This document shows, piece after piece, positions 53,487 to 63,751 of a stretch of DNA of 64,000 bases. The notes under the pieces are model-generated. The model saw only the letters and a list, made by a program, of their open reading frames with translations. It was not told the DNA's origin and did not search any database. The stretch is from Roseiarcus sp963730555 (GTDB lineage Bacteria; Pseudomonadota; Alphaproteobacteria; Rhizobiales; Beijerinckiaceae). Within the stretch, counting starts at the first letter, position 1; each line of letters starts with the position of its first letter. The translations under genes were made by a program, and so were the position numbers. The stretch covers positions 1 to 64,000 of the forward strand of contig CAVSSS010000024.1 in NCBI GenBank assembly GCA_963730555.1, read 5' to 3'.

Positions 53487-54776
53487 ATGCCTTCCGACGA
53501 CTCCGGCGATACGCTTTCCCAGCTTCGGCTCAGGACGTTTGACGACGCGGTCGGCCGTCGCATTGTCGATACGCACATCTGGGCGGTGCACGAAGGGTTG
53601 CGCGGGGCGGATGCTTACGAGTTATTCGACGGCTATTGCCAGCGCCTGGTGATCCATGGGACGCCGCTGTGGCGGGCCCACACCGCAATGGAGACGCTGC
53701 ACCCGCAATGGAGCGGCTACGGTATGACGTGGCGGCGCGACCTCAACGCGATCGCGCCCGAGCAATACGCCCACGGCAGCCTCGAAGAGGCGGACTGGCT
53801 CGTCAGCCCCTTTAATCATCTCATCGTTAGGGTTGAGGGCGGCGAGGAGAGTCCGTCGATGCGCAGGCGTCTGGAACAGGGCCCGGACCAGCGCGATTTC
53901 CCCATTCTTGAGGAATTTTTCGCTGATGGCGGGACGGACTACATCGCTCATATCTTTCCCTTCGGCAAGGACGGCGATCGCTCGCAGGGCACGGGCGTCG
54001 TCTATTCCTTCGCGACCGATCGGGAAGGCGGCTTTAGCGATGACGATACGACGCTCGTGCAAGCGACCCTGCCGGCTTTGTCTCTCGCGATGAAGGCGCT
54101 CGCGGGCCACGTCATCGCCTCGGGGTTGCTCGCGACTTATCTTGGCGAGGACGCGGGGCGGCGGGTCCATGCCGGCTCGATCATGCGAGGTTCGCTCGAT
54201 AATCTTCGCGCCGTTCTGTGGTACGCCGACATCCGAGGCTTTACGTCGATCAGCAACTCGGCGTCCGGCCCTGTCGTCGTCGAACTGCTCAATGACGTAT
54301 TCGAGATTTTAACGGCCTCGCTCCGCGAGCGCGGCGGTCAGGTGCTGAAGTTCATCGGCGACGGCATGCTCGCCACCTTCCCGTTCGAAGAGGCGGATCG
54401 GGCGGAGACCTGCCGCCGAGCGCTCGACGCCGCGATCGAGGCGATGCGCAACATCGAGGCGCTCAACGCGGCGCGCGAGGCGCGAGGCGCGCCACTTGCA
54501 TCGGTCGATCTCGCGCTGCATCTCGGCGACGCGCTGTACGGCAACGTCGGCGCGATCGACCGGCTCGATTTCACAGTCATCGGTCCGGCGATCAACGAGG
54601 CGGCGCGCATCGAGGCTCTTTGCGAGCCGCTTGGCCGGGCGGTGCTGGTCTCCGCCGAGTTCGTGGACGGAATGAAGGCCTCCGACGCCCGGCTTAGATC
54701 ACTCGGCCGCCACGCTTTGCGCGGCGTCAAGGAGCGGAAGGAGATCTTCGCGCTGGATTTGGGCGCGCAGGCGTGA
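53487..54776 (+). CDS. class III adenylate/guanylate cyclase with N-terminal sensor domain
   Basis: 429 residues, soluble. Residues 1-210 form a GAF/PAS-like sensory part without recognisable ligand motif. The C-terminal cyclase domain has metal-binding Asp in LWYADIRGFTSISN, FIGDGMLATFPFEEA and the transition-state Asn/Arg in DFTVIGPAINEAARIEAL. Intact, in contrast to the membrane cyclase upstream. Starts 8 bases after the LysM gene, so the two are probably co-transcribed. Confidence 0.85.
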   Translation: MPSDDSGDTLSQLRLRTFDDAVGRRIVDTHIWAVHEGLRGADAYELFDGYCQRLVIHGTPLWRAHTAMETLHPQWSGYGMTWRRDLNAIAPEQYAHGSLEEADWLVSPFNHLIVRVEGGEESPSMRRRLEQGPDQRDFPILEEFFADGGTDYIAHIFPFGKDGDRSQGTGVVYSFATDREGGFSDDDTTLVQATLPALSLAMKALAGHVIASGLLATYLGEDAGRRVHAGSIMRGSLDNLRAVLWYADIRGFTSISNSASGPVVVELLNDVFEILTASLRERGGQVLKFIGDGMLATFPFEEADRAETCRRALDAAIEAMRNIEALNAAREARGAPLASVDLALHLGDALYGNVGAIDRLDFTVIGPAINEAARIEALCEPLGRAVLVSAEFVDGMKASDARLRSLGRHALRGVKERKEIFALDLGAQA

Positions 54777-54801
54777 GGGGGCGCACGCAACGTTGGGGCC
54801 C

Positions 54802-54999
54802 TCAGAACGCTTTGGGCAGCCGGCCTAGCGAAGGACGCGGCGTTGGCGGTGTCTCGGCTCGCTATGCCAACGGGCACAGGAAAATTGCGATCGGTGATCG
54901 GACTGCGCCAGACGTCATGACTGCCACGCCCTGCCTGACGAGCACGTAGCCCGCCTGGGTAAGCAAATTGTGCAAGGGCCGATCGAACTGTGACGCCAT
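54802..54999 (-). pseudogene. HicA-like toxin, multiply frameshifted
   Basis: Corrected reading: MASQFDRPLHNLLTQAGYV, then LVRQGRGSHDVWRSPI, TDRNFPVPVGIASRDTAN and a short AGLPKAF end; the GRGSH box with its His is typical of HicA-type mRNA interferases. In the actual sequence there are three indels (near the GRG box and twice near the end) and a CAG-to-TAG change, while the total length remains exactly 66 codons. This density of damage suggests true decay. TGAATG joins it to the antitoxin gene upstream. Confidence 0.6.
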
Positions 55000-55235
55000 T
55001 CACGCCGCGGCCGGAACCGTTCGCGAAGCGCCGTGATCTGGATGAAGATCGAGTTTAGGTCGACGTCGGCGTCGTCGTCGGGCGCGGGATCGAGCGCCAT
55101 CTCGGATATTTTTTCGAGCAATTCGTCGAGCGTCGATGCGTCCGCCGCCGCCGGAATTTCCTCGCAGTAGCCGCTCCATACATTCGCTTCCCCGTCCCAG
55201 ACCGCGGATACCACGAAAATTACCGGCTTCGCCAC
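55000..55235 (-). CDS. DUF1902/HicB-like antitoxin (one frameshift near its end)
   Basis: MAKPVIFVVSAVWDGEANVW, SGYCEEIPAAADASTLDELL then NSIFIQITALRE: the partial RNase H-like fold of HicB/DUF1902 antitoxins. Near 55015 a one-base loss throws the last residues into another frame; the intended ending is VPAAA with TGA directly before the toxin ATG. The 106-residue version reading on to 54915 is then an artefact. Length 236 = 3n+2. Confidence 0.6.
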
Positions 55236-55307
55236 AGCGTCCTCATCAACAAGGCTGTTCGGAATTACCGCCTTCCTGAGTTCTTCGGAAAAATGGTCCG
55301 GCCTGGA

Positions 55308-56320
55308 CTACCTTATCGGCGGGGCGTATTGCAGGCCGCCCTTGTTCCAGAGCGCGTTCAAGCCCCGGCTGATCTTGATCGGCGAGCCCTGCCCCACATT
55401 GCGCTCGAAAATCTCCCCGTAATTGCCGACGGCCTTGATGATGCGATAGGCCCAGTCGTTCGTGAGGCCGAGGCCCTGGCCGTAACTGCCCTCGACGCCG
55501 AGCAGGCGGCGGATCGCCGGATTATCCGATTTCAGCTTCTCGTCGACGTTGGCTTTCGTCACGCCCAGCTCCTCAGCGGTGAGCAGCGCATAATGGGCCC
55601 ATTGCACGATCTGGAACCACTGGATGTCATCCTTGCGCACCGAGGGGCCGAGCGGCTCCTTTGAGATGATTTCCGGCAGCACAATATGATCGTCGGGGTT
55701 CGACATCTTGAGCCGCTCGGAATAAAGACCCGAGGCGTCGGTGGTGTAGGCGTCGCAACGGCCGGAGTCGTAGGCCTTGGTCGCCTCCTCGTCGGTCGCG
55801 AAAACCACCGCCTCAAGCTTCATGTTGTTGGCGCGGAAATAGTCGGCAAGATTGAGCTCGGTCGTCGTTCCCTGCTGCACGCAAATCGACGCGCCGTCGA
55901 GCTTCAGCGCCGAATTGACGCCGAGCTTCTTGCGCACCATGAAACCCTGTCCGTCATAGAAGTTGATCCCAGTGAAGAACATGCCCCCGGTCTGGCGCGA
56001 GAGCGTCCAGGTGGTGTTGCGGATCAGAACATCGATCTCGCCTGAGGCGAGGACTGTGGGCCGGTCTTTCGCGTTGATCGGGATGTACTTGACCTTGTTC
56101 GGATCGTTGAAGATCGCTGCGGCGATCGCCCGGCATTCGTCAACGTCGAGGCCCTTGTACACCCCCTGATCGTCCGGGAGGCCGAAGCCCGCAAGGCCTG
56201 GATTGGCGCCGCAGATCAATTGGCCGCGCGCTTTGACTTGATCGAGCGTGCCCGCGCTGGCGGAAAAGGCGGCGAGACGCTGACCGCCACGCCGGCAAGC
56301 CAACCAATGTGCGATCGCAT
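55308..56320 (-). CDS. aapJ: general amino-acid ABC transporter substrate-binding protein (one frameshift)
   Basis: Periplasmic solute-binding protein of the AapJ type: GTLDQVKARGQLICGANPGL, DECRAIAAAIFNDPNKVKYI, CVQQGTTTELNLADYFRANN, and GLGLTNDWAYRIIKAVGNYG near the end, all family-typical. The signal peptide MRSHIGWLAGVAVSV is in another frame; the break is near 56280; length 1013 = 3n+2, i.e. one missing base. GAGGAGG precedes ATG 56320. The aapQMP permease/ATPase genes are not downstream; the HicAB remnant lies there instead. Confidence 0.85.
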
Positions 56321-56547
56321 GACAACCTCCTCAGTGACGCGAAACCAACCTTGTGGCCCTCCTGCAGGGACCGGACCCTCCCGCATTGTGGGGAGCACCA
56401 GTCGCTAGTCAATCCGACCATTCCCCGGGAGGACCCCGGAAGAGCTGGATCCGATCCTTGCGCTGCTTGTTCCTGGATTGTACGACCGCATCGACGGCTG
56501 ACGTTCTCGACCGCGTCACGGGTATGTTATTCCGTCGAGCCAGAGGC

Positions 56548-56635
56548 GTCATTGCGAGCGAAGCGAAGCAATCCAGGTGAACGTCGGGCGCTTTGCGGCC
56601 CTGGATCGCCGCGTCGCTGCGCTCCTCGCGATGAC
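56548..56635. repeat. extragenic inverted repeat of the alphaproteobacterial type
   Basis: Left arm GTCATTGCGAGCGAAGCGAA... and right arm ...CTCCTCGCGATGAC are imperfect reverse complements of about 30 bases around a roughly 25-base centre. Such GCAATGAC/GTCATTGC-ended elements are scattered through intergenic regions of many alphaproteobacteria. The rest of the 56321-56677 gap shows no gene. Confidence 0.7.
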
Positions 56636-56677
56636 GGCGACCCAAACCGATTGCATCCTTTTCTAGCGGATTTCTCG

Positions 56678-57050
56678 ATCCACATTCGACCGATTCGGGC
56701 CGAAGAGGATCATCGAGCCGCGCTCAAGGCTTGCTGGGGCGCCGCCGAGGGCACAGAGGAAGGCGACCGGCTGGATGTGCTCCTCGCCCTCGCGATGCCT
56801 GCGAGGACAAGCGCTCGCCTAGCGATATCGGCAAGAACTTTGATCCCATTGACGTCCTGAACCACGCGATCGAAGAGATGGGACATACCAGGCAGACCTT
56901 GCCGAGCTCTTGGGCTCGCACTCGCGCGCCTCGGAAATCCTGTCAGGACGGCGGGCGCTTATGTTCGACATGATTCGTAAGATTGGCAAAGCGTGGAAAA
57001 TTCCGGCTGATCTGCTTGTCCGTCCCTATCGGATTCATCATGCGGCCTGA
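56678..57050 (+). pseudogene. HigA-type antitoxin, degraded
   Basis: Three frames give successive pieces of a HigA/XRE antitoxin: IRPIRAEEDHRAALK and GAAEGTEEGDRLDVLLAL, then FDPIDVLNHAIEEMGHT, then DLAELLGSHSRASEILSGRR and MIRKIGKAWKIPADLLVRPY ending at 57050. The expected ATG is ATC at 56678. No toxin gene remains. Lost start plus several frame breaks indicate decay. Confidence 0.65.
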
Positions 57051-57082
57051 GTTCGCAACGAGCGCGTGCTCCTAGGACCCCA

Positions 57083-58270
57083 ATGGCCAAGCTGACCGAC
57101 GAAACGCGCGCATCCCTGAGGCGCCGCTCGCGCCTCGTGAATCTGGGCCGCGACTCCGAATTCTCGCAGGGGTTCATCAATGTGCCGCCATTTCGCGGCT
57201 CGACCGTGCTCTATCCCGACGTCGCTGCGCTCAAGAGCCGGACGCAGCGCTTCACCTACGGCACCCGCGGCACGCCTACGACCGAGGCCTTATGCTCCGC
57301 CTGGACCGACCTTTCGGGCGGGGCGGGAACGGTGCTTGTGCCCTCGGGGCTTGCGGCGATCGTTGTCGCGCTGATGACGGCGCTCAGCGCCGGCGATCAC
57401 ATGCTCATGACCAATTCGGTTTACAGGCCGGCGCGCGCATTCGCCAACATGACTCTGAAGCGGATGGGGATCGAGACCACCTATTACGATCCGACGATCG
57501 GCGCCGACATCGCCGCGCTGATGCGGCCCAACACCAAGGTCGTGTTCACCGAGTCGCCGGGTTCGGAGACGCTAGAGGTCCAGGACATTCCCGCGATCGC
57601 CGCGGCCGCGCACGCTCACGGCGCCTGCGTCATCATGGACAACACCTGGGCGACGCCCCTCTTCTTCTCGCCCCACGCGCATGGCGTCGACATGGCGGTC
57701 GAAGCCGGCACGAAATATCTCTCAGGCCACGCAGACCTTCTGCTCGGCCTCGTCTCGGCCAATGCGGTCTGGTTTGAGCGGCTTCATCAATGCGTCCATC
57801 TGATGGCCATTCCCGCCAGCCCCGAGGACGTGTTTCTTGCGCTTCGCGGCCTGCGCAGCATGGATCTGCGGCTGAGAGAAGCGGAGCGTCAGGGCTTGGC
57901 GCTGGCGCAATGGCTAAGCGAGCGACCCGAGGTCTTGCGCGTCATCCACCCCGCCATGCCCGATCATCCAGGCTACGCGCTTTGGAAGCGCGACTATTCC
58001 GGCTCGTCGGGCCTATTTTCGATCGTGCTGAAGCCGGCGTCGGAGGCGGCGGTCGCCGCGTTCCTCGACGGCCTCGAGCTTTTCGGCCTCGGCTATTCCT
58101 GGGGCGGCTATGAAAGCCTCGCCATCCCTTTCGACTGCACGCCCGCCCGCACCGCGACGCGTTTTGATGCCGGCGGCCCAACCGTGCGCTTTAGCATCGG
58201 CCTCGAGGATATCGAGGACCTCAAGGCTGACCTCGACCGGGGCTTCAAGCGGCTTAGCGCGACGCTATAG
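57083..58270 (+). CDS. metC: cystathionine beta-lyase
   Basis: 395-residue PLP enzyme of the Cys/Met metabolism family; cleaves cystathionine to homocysteine. Seen: RFTYGTRGTPTTEAL, SGLAAIVVALMTALSAGDH, the PLP Asp in VIMDNTWATPLFFSP, the Schiff-base Lys in VEAGTKYLSGHADLLLG, and a C-terminal YSWGGYESLAIPF with RFSIGLEDIEDLKADL. AGGA lies 7 bases before ATG 57083. Intact. Its closeness to the divergent aapJ gene is common in the order. Confidence 0.9.
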   Translation: MAKLTDETRASLRRRSRLVNLGRDSEFSQGFINVPPFRGSTVLYPDVAALKSRTQRFTYGTRGTPTTEALCSAWTDLSGGAGTVLVPSGLAAIVVALMTALSAGDHMLMTNSVYRPARAFANMTLKRMGIETTYYDPTIGADIAALMRPNTKVVFTESPGSETLEVQDIPAIAAAAHAHGACVIMDNTWATPLFFSPHAHGVDMAVEAGTKYLSGHADLLLGLVSANAVWFERLHQCVHLMAIPASPEDVFLALRGLRSMDLRLREAERQGLALAQWLSERPEVLRVIHPAMPDHPGYALWKRDYSGSSGLFSIVLKPASEAAVAAFLDGLELFGLGYSWGGYESLAIPFDCTPARTATRFDAGGPTVRFSIGLEDIEDLKADLDRGFKRLSATL

Positions 58271-58379
58271 CCCGGCTGCCCTGAGGGTGCGTGGAACTGC
58301 GCCACAACCTCTTGTCATTCAAGGGTCATCACGATCGCTTAGTCGGTTTGTCGTCGCTCTCAGGGAGGAGAACAGAATC

Positions 58380-58589
58380 ATGGCGAAATCGCCCAAGCAT
58401 CCGTCGAGCCAACATCACCACACCGCCGCCGCGCACCACCACGCCGCCGCGCATCACCACCATCAAGCGGCTCATCTTCACGAACTCGGCGAACACGAAG
58501 AGGCGCAGGATCACGCCGAGTCGGCCAAAGAGCATAGCGAACTCGCCCATCAGCACACGGCGACGGCTCACGAACATTCTCACAAATGA
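58380..58589 (+). CDS. His-rich small protein, 69 aa
   Basis: About a third of the residues are His, in clusters such as QHHHTAAAHHHAAAHHHH, with Ala spacers and a Glu-rich second half (LGEHEEAQDHAESAKEHSEL). Helical, no signal peptide. It could buffer nickel, zinc or copper, but nothing proves it. Strong ribosome site AGGGAGGAG upstream of ATG 58380. Confidence 0.65.
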   Translation: MAKSPKHPSSQHHHTAAAHHHAAAHHHHQAAHLHELGEHEEAQDHAESAKEHSELAHQHTATAHEHSHK

Positions 58590-58595
58590 CCTAAG

Positions 58596-58655
58596 GTCTC
58601 GACCTTGAGGATGTAGAGTACCTCAGGGCCGACCTCGAGTGGGGTAGCGGGCTGA
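58596..58655 (+). pseudogene. possible remnant of a cystathionine beta-lyase C-terminus
   Basis: Rightward translation gives GL-DLEDVEYLRADLEWG, close to GLEDIEDLKADLDRG at the end of the metC gene 400 bases upstream. No upstream part of such a gene remains. It may be a scrap of a duplicated metC, with the His-rich gene now between. Short match, so tentative. Confidence 0.3.
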
Positions 58656-58724
58656 CCGCAGAAGACTTACCGCCCGCCTTTGCGGCAGTGCCCCTCGTCC
58701 ATTTTGGCGGAGAAGAGCTACCCC

Positions 58725-59930
58725 TCAATCGCTCAAAACATCTCCGAACAGCTGCCAGCTTTCGCCGTTGAACGTCGCGAGCTGCATCTGGCGGATCGGG
58801 CTGTAGTTGGTGGGCGAGGTGTTGACCTTCATGCCCGGCAGCAGGAGCGGCAGTTCAAGGTCCTTGAGATTGGCGGCCTGCCTCATGATGTTGTCGCGCG
58901 ACAGATCATCACCGCACTGCTTGAGCACCTGGACGATCGTGGCCGCCGCCTGAAAGCCTTCTCCGGCGTTACCGTCGGCAAATTCGGTCGCCGACAGGTA
59001 TCTGTCCGTGAACGCCTTCCACGCCTTCACGTCCGGATCGTCCTTCCAGCGGGGATCGTTCACATCTTTCGCAAAGGCGCCGGTGATGAGGCCCTTCGAC
59101 TTGTCGAGGCCCGCCGGCTTGAGGGTCCCGAAGAGCGACGACGAGCCGTAGAACAGGTAGCGCGTCGCGTTCCAGCTGGCGTCAGAAGACTTGCGGATGG
59201 CCTGGGCGGCGAATTTGGATACTGCGACGATGACGAACACGTCGGCGCCCGAGCCTTGCAGCGTCACCACCTGTAAATCGACCGTCGGCTCCGAAACCTC
59301 GTAGGAAGCCTCCTTGACGATCATACCCGCGTGGTCCGAGCCGAGAACGTCCTTGAGCCCGATGAGATAATCCTTGCCGAAGCCGTCGTTCTGATAGAGC
59401 ACGGCGATCTTCGCGTCGGGCTTTGTCGCCAGGATGTGCTTGGCGAAGATGTGCGCCTCGGTCTGGTATTTCGGAATGAAGCCCATGGTCCAAGGAAAAT
59501 GCTGGGGGTCGGCAAACACGCTGGCGCCAGTCAAGAGGAACAGTTGCGGGATCTTGTTGTCATTGAGATATTGGCGCACCGCCAAATTGCACGCGGTGCC
59601 CAGCGTCTGGAACAGGAACGCAACCCTTTCCTGCTCGACGAGGCGCCGTACCTGCTCGACCGTTTTCGGGGGACTATAGGCGTCGTCGAGGCTGATGAAA
59701 TTGATCTTGCGGCCGTTGATTCCGCCCTGTTCGTTGATCATTTTGAAATAGGCGGCCTCGGTGCGGCCGATCACGCCATAGGCGGATGCGGGCCCGCTGT
59801 AGGGCAGGGTCTGGCCGATCTTGATTTCCGTATCGGTGACGCCGGGCGCGTTTTCGGCCCACGCGGATCGGAAGCCTTGGGCGGTATATGCGGCTGCGGC
59901 CGATTGCAACAGGAAACGACGCGTAATCAT
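58725..59930 (-). CDS. branched-chain amino-acid-type ABC transporter substrate-binding protein
   Basis: 401 residues. A twin-arginine-like signal (MITRRFLLQSAAAAYTAQGF) is followed by a type I periplasmic-binding fold: TEIKIGQTLPYSGPASAYG, INGRKINFISLDDAYSPPKT, GFIPKYQTEAHIFAKHIL and LYQNDGFGKDYLIGLKD. LivK-like; the ligand could be an amino acid, amide or aromatic compound. No permease or ATPase genes are adjacent. Intact frame. Confidence 0.85.
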   Translation of the reverse strand: MITRRFLLQSAAAAYTAQGFRSAWAENAPGVTDTEIKIGQTLPYSGPASAYGVIGRTEAAYFKMINEQGGINGRKINFISLDDAYSPPKTVEQVRRLVEQERVAFLFQTLGTACNLAVRQYLNDNKIPQLFLLTGASVFADPQHFPWTMGFIPKYQTEAHIFAKHILATKPDAKIAVLYQNDGFGKDYLIGLKDVLGSDHAGMIVKEASYEVSEPTVDLQVVTLQGSGADVFVIVAVSKFAAQAIRKSSDASWNATRYLFYGSSSLFGTLKPAGLDKSKGLITGAFAKDVNDPRWKDDPDVKAWKAFTDRYLSATEFADGNAGEGFQAAATIVQVLKQCGDDLSRDNIMRQAANLKDLELPLLLPGMKVNTSPTNYSPIRQMQLATFNGESWQLFGDVLSD

Positions 59931-60072
59931 AGCATCCCTCCCGACAATCGTTTGTTGGTAGGTGTCGGCTTGCTAAAGTCGGCTCCGAGTAAAGTTTACA
60001 CCCGGCGCCCTAGGCACATTTTTCCTCCGGCCGCTGTGACGCAGATCACACGTCGCACACATCGCAGGACAC

Positions 60073-60135
60073 TTGCGCAACTTCCTCATCGACACTGACA
60101 CCGCCTCCAACGACGCAGTCGCGATCATGACGGCG
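60073..60135 (+). pseudogene. 5' fragment of a paralogous nucleoside hydrolase gene
   Basis: TTGCGCAACTTCCTCATCGA... reads RNFLIDTDTASNDAVAIMTA, matching the start of the intact nucleoside hydrolase at 60645 in 56 of 63 bases, with most differences at third codon positions. After this point the similarity ends and the GFA gene follows. It looks like the truncated 5' end of a diverged second copy. Confidence 0.55.
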
Positions 60136-60149
60136 CGAGGCGGAAAGGC

Positions 60150-60620
60150 ATGGTGAACCAGGATTGTGCCTGCCTTTGCGGCGCTTCGCGTTTCACCGTA
60201 GCGGGAGGCCCGATCGGCCGCTTTTTCTGCCATTGCACGATCTGCCGGAACGCGTACGCCAAGCCGTTCGCCGACGTCACATATTTCTGGGCCGAGTCCG
60301 TTACGCTGCCGGACAGTCGCGCGATTGAGTTTCGCCGCCATCGGCCGCCGCCCGCGATGAGGCGAGGGACATGCGCGAAATGCGGCAATCCTGTCGTCAG
60401 TCTCCTGGGCTTTCCTCGGCGTCTGGCGCTCGCGTTCGTCCCGTCGCAGAATTTCCCGGAAGCAGCGGAACTGCCCGCGCCGGAGGCCCACATCTTCTAT
60501 GATCGGCGCGTCGCCGACATCGCCGACACCGTTCCGAAGGTCAGCGGCTATTGGGCGAGTGAGGCTCATGTCGCTCGGTCGCTTCTTGCCGGAGTCTTCG
60601 GATGGAAACGCGCCGCCTGA
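60150..60620 (+). CDS. GFA/CENP-V domain protein
   Basis: 156 residues. Zinc-binding Cys set of the GFA (glutathione-dependent formaldehyde-activating enzyme-like) fold: CACLCGASRF, FFCHCTICRNAYAKPFADVT and GTCAKCGNPVVSLL. Most family members have unproven activities; formaldehyde-glutathione chemistry should not be assumed. GGAAAGG precedes ATG 60150. Lies between the paralogous 5' fragment and the full nucleoside hydrolase gene, as if inserted. Confidence 0.8.
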   Translation: MVNQDCACLCGASRFTVAGGPIGRFFCHCTICRNAYAKPFADVTYFWAESVTLPDSRAIEFRRHRPPPAMRRGTCAKCGNPVVSLLGFPRRLALAFVPSQNFPEAAELPAPEAHIFYDRRVADIADTVPKVSGYWASEAHVARSLLAGVFGWKRAA

Positions 60621-60644
60621 ACGAACACGAGAAACCTTGGAGCC

Positions 60645-61611
60645 ATGCGCAACTTTCTCATCGACACCGACACCGCGTCCGACGACGCGGTCGCGATCAT
60701 GATGGCGCTCGCCGCGCCGAGCGTTCGCGTCCTCGGCCTGACGACGGTCGCCGGGAATGTAGGCCTCGAACAGGCGACCCAAAACGCGCTCTTGACCGCT
60801 GAGATCTGCAATGCCGACGTGCCTGTCTTCGTCGGCGCCGAAAAGCCGCTCAACCGCGCCCATGACCACGCGCATTGGTTCCATGGGCATGACGGACTCG
60901 GCGATCGCGGCTATCCCGCGCCAAAGCGGAAGCCCGAGCGCGAGCATGCGGTGGACGCCATCATTCGCCTCGCGTGGGAGGAGCCCGGCCTTACTCTGGT
61001 GACGCTCGGGCCGCTCACCAACATCGCGTTGGCGCTCAAGCGCGAGCCCGAGCTCGCGGGCCGAATTGGCCGCTGCGTGGTGATGGGCGGCGCGCCTTGC
61101 TGCGAGGGCAATGTCACGCCGGCGGCGGAATACAACATCTGGGTCGATCCGGAAGCGGCGCGCGCCGTCTTCCGCTCGAAGCTCAATATCGAAATGGTCG
61201 GCTGGCATGTCTCGCGCGGCCCATCCGTGTTGAGGGACGACGAGATCGCGGCGATCGAGGCGCTCGGCACGCCGAAGGCGAAATTCGCCATCGAATCGAA
61301 CATCGACCGCCCGCGAGGCCTATCGGACCCAGACCGGCGAGATCGGCCTCTCGCTCGCCGATCCGACCGCCATGGCGGTGGCGCTCGACCGCTCGATCGG
61401 CCTTTCATGGTCGCGTCATCGGGTCGCGATCGAGACCGGGAGCAGACTCACCCGTGGCATGACGGTCGTCGACCGCCTCAACGTGCACCACGACGAGAAC
61501 AACGCCAATGTCTGGCGCGAGGCGGCCGGCGAGCACGAGGGCGCCGACATCCTGTGGACCCTCGACTCGCGCCGGTTCAAGGCTATGCTGAGGGCTGCGC
61601 TGGCGGCTTGA
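60645..61611 (+). CDS. inosine-uridine-type nucleoside hydrolase (one frameshift)
   Basis: Cleaves ribonucleosides to base and ribose. The calcium-binding motif DTDTASDDAVA is at residues 7-17, followed by VLGLTTVAGNVGLEQATQNA, TLVTLGPLTNIALALK, VVMGGAPCCEGNVTPAAEYN and, after a frame break near 61303 (ATCGACC for ATCACC), ADPTAMAVALD and HHDENNANVWREA. Length 967 = 3n+1; corrected 321 residues. Substrate preference within the family not predictable. 24 bases after the GFA gene. Confidence 0.85.
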
Positions 61612-61632
61612 AGGCAAGGCGAGGGATCTCAA

Positions 61633-63660
<2,028 letters not shown>

Positions 63661-63751
63661 TTTCATCTTGAGGGCACTTCGTTGGCGCGTGAGGAACCAG
63701 CCGCGCGGTCGCCGCTTACCGGCGAGCCTTAGCGTCGCGAGACCATGCCGC

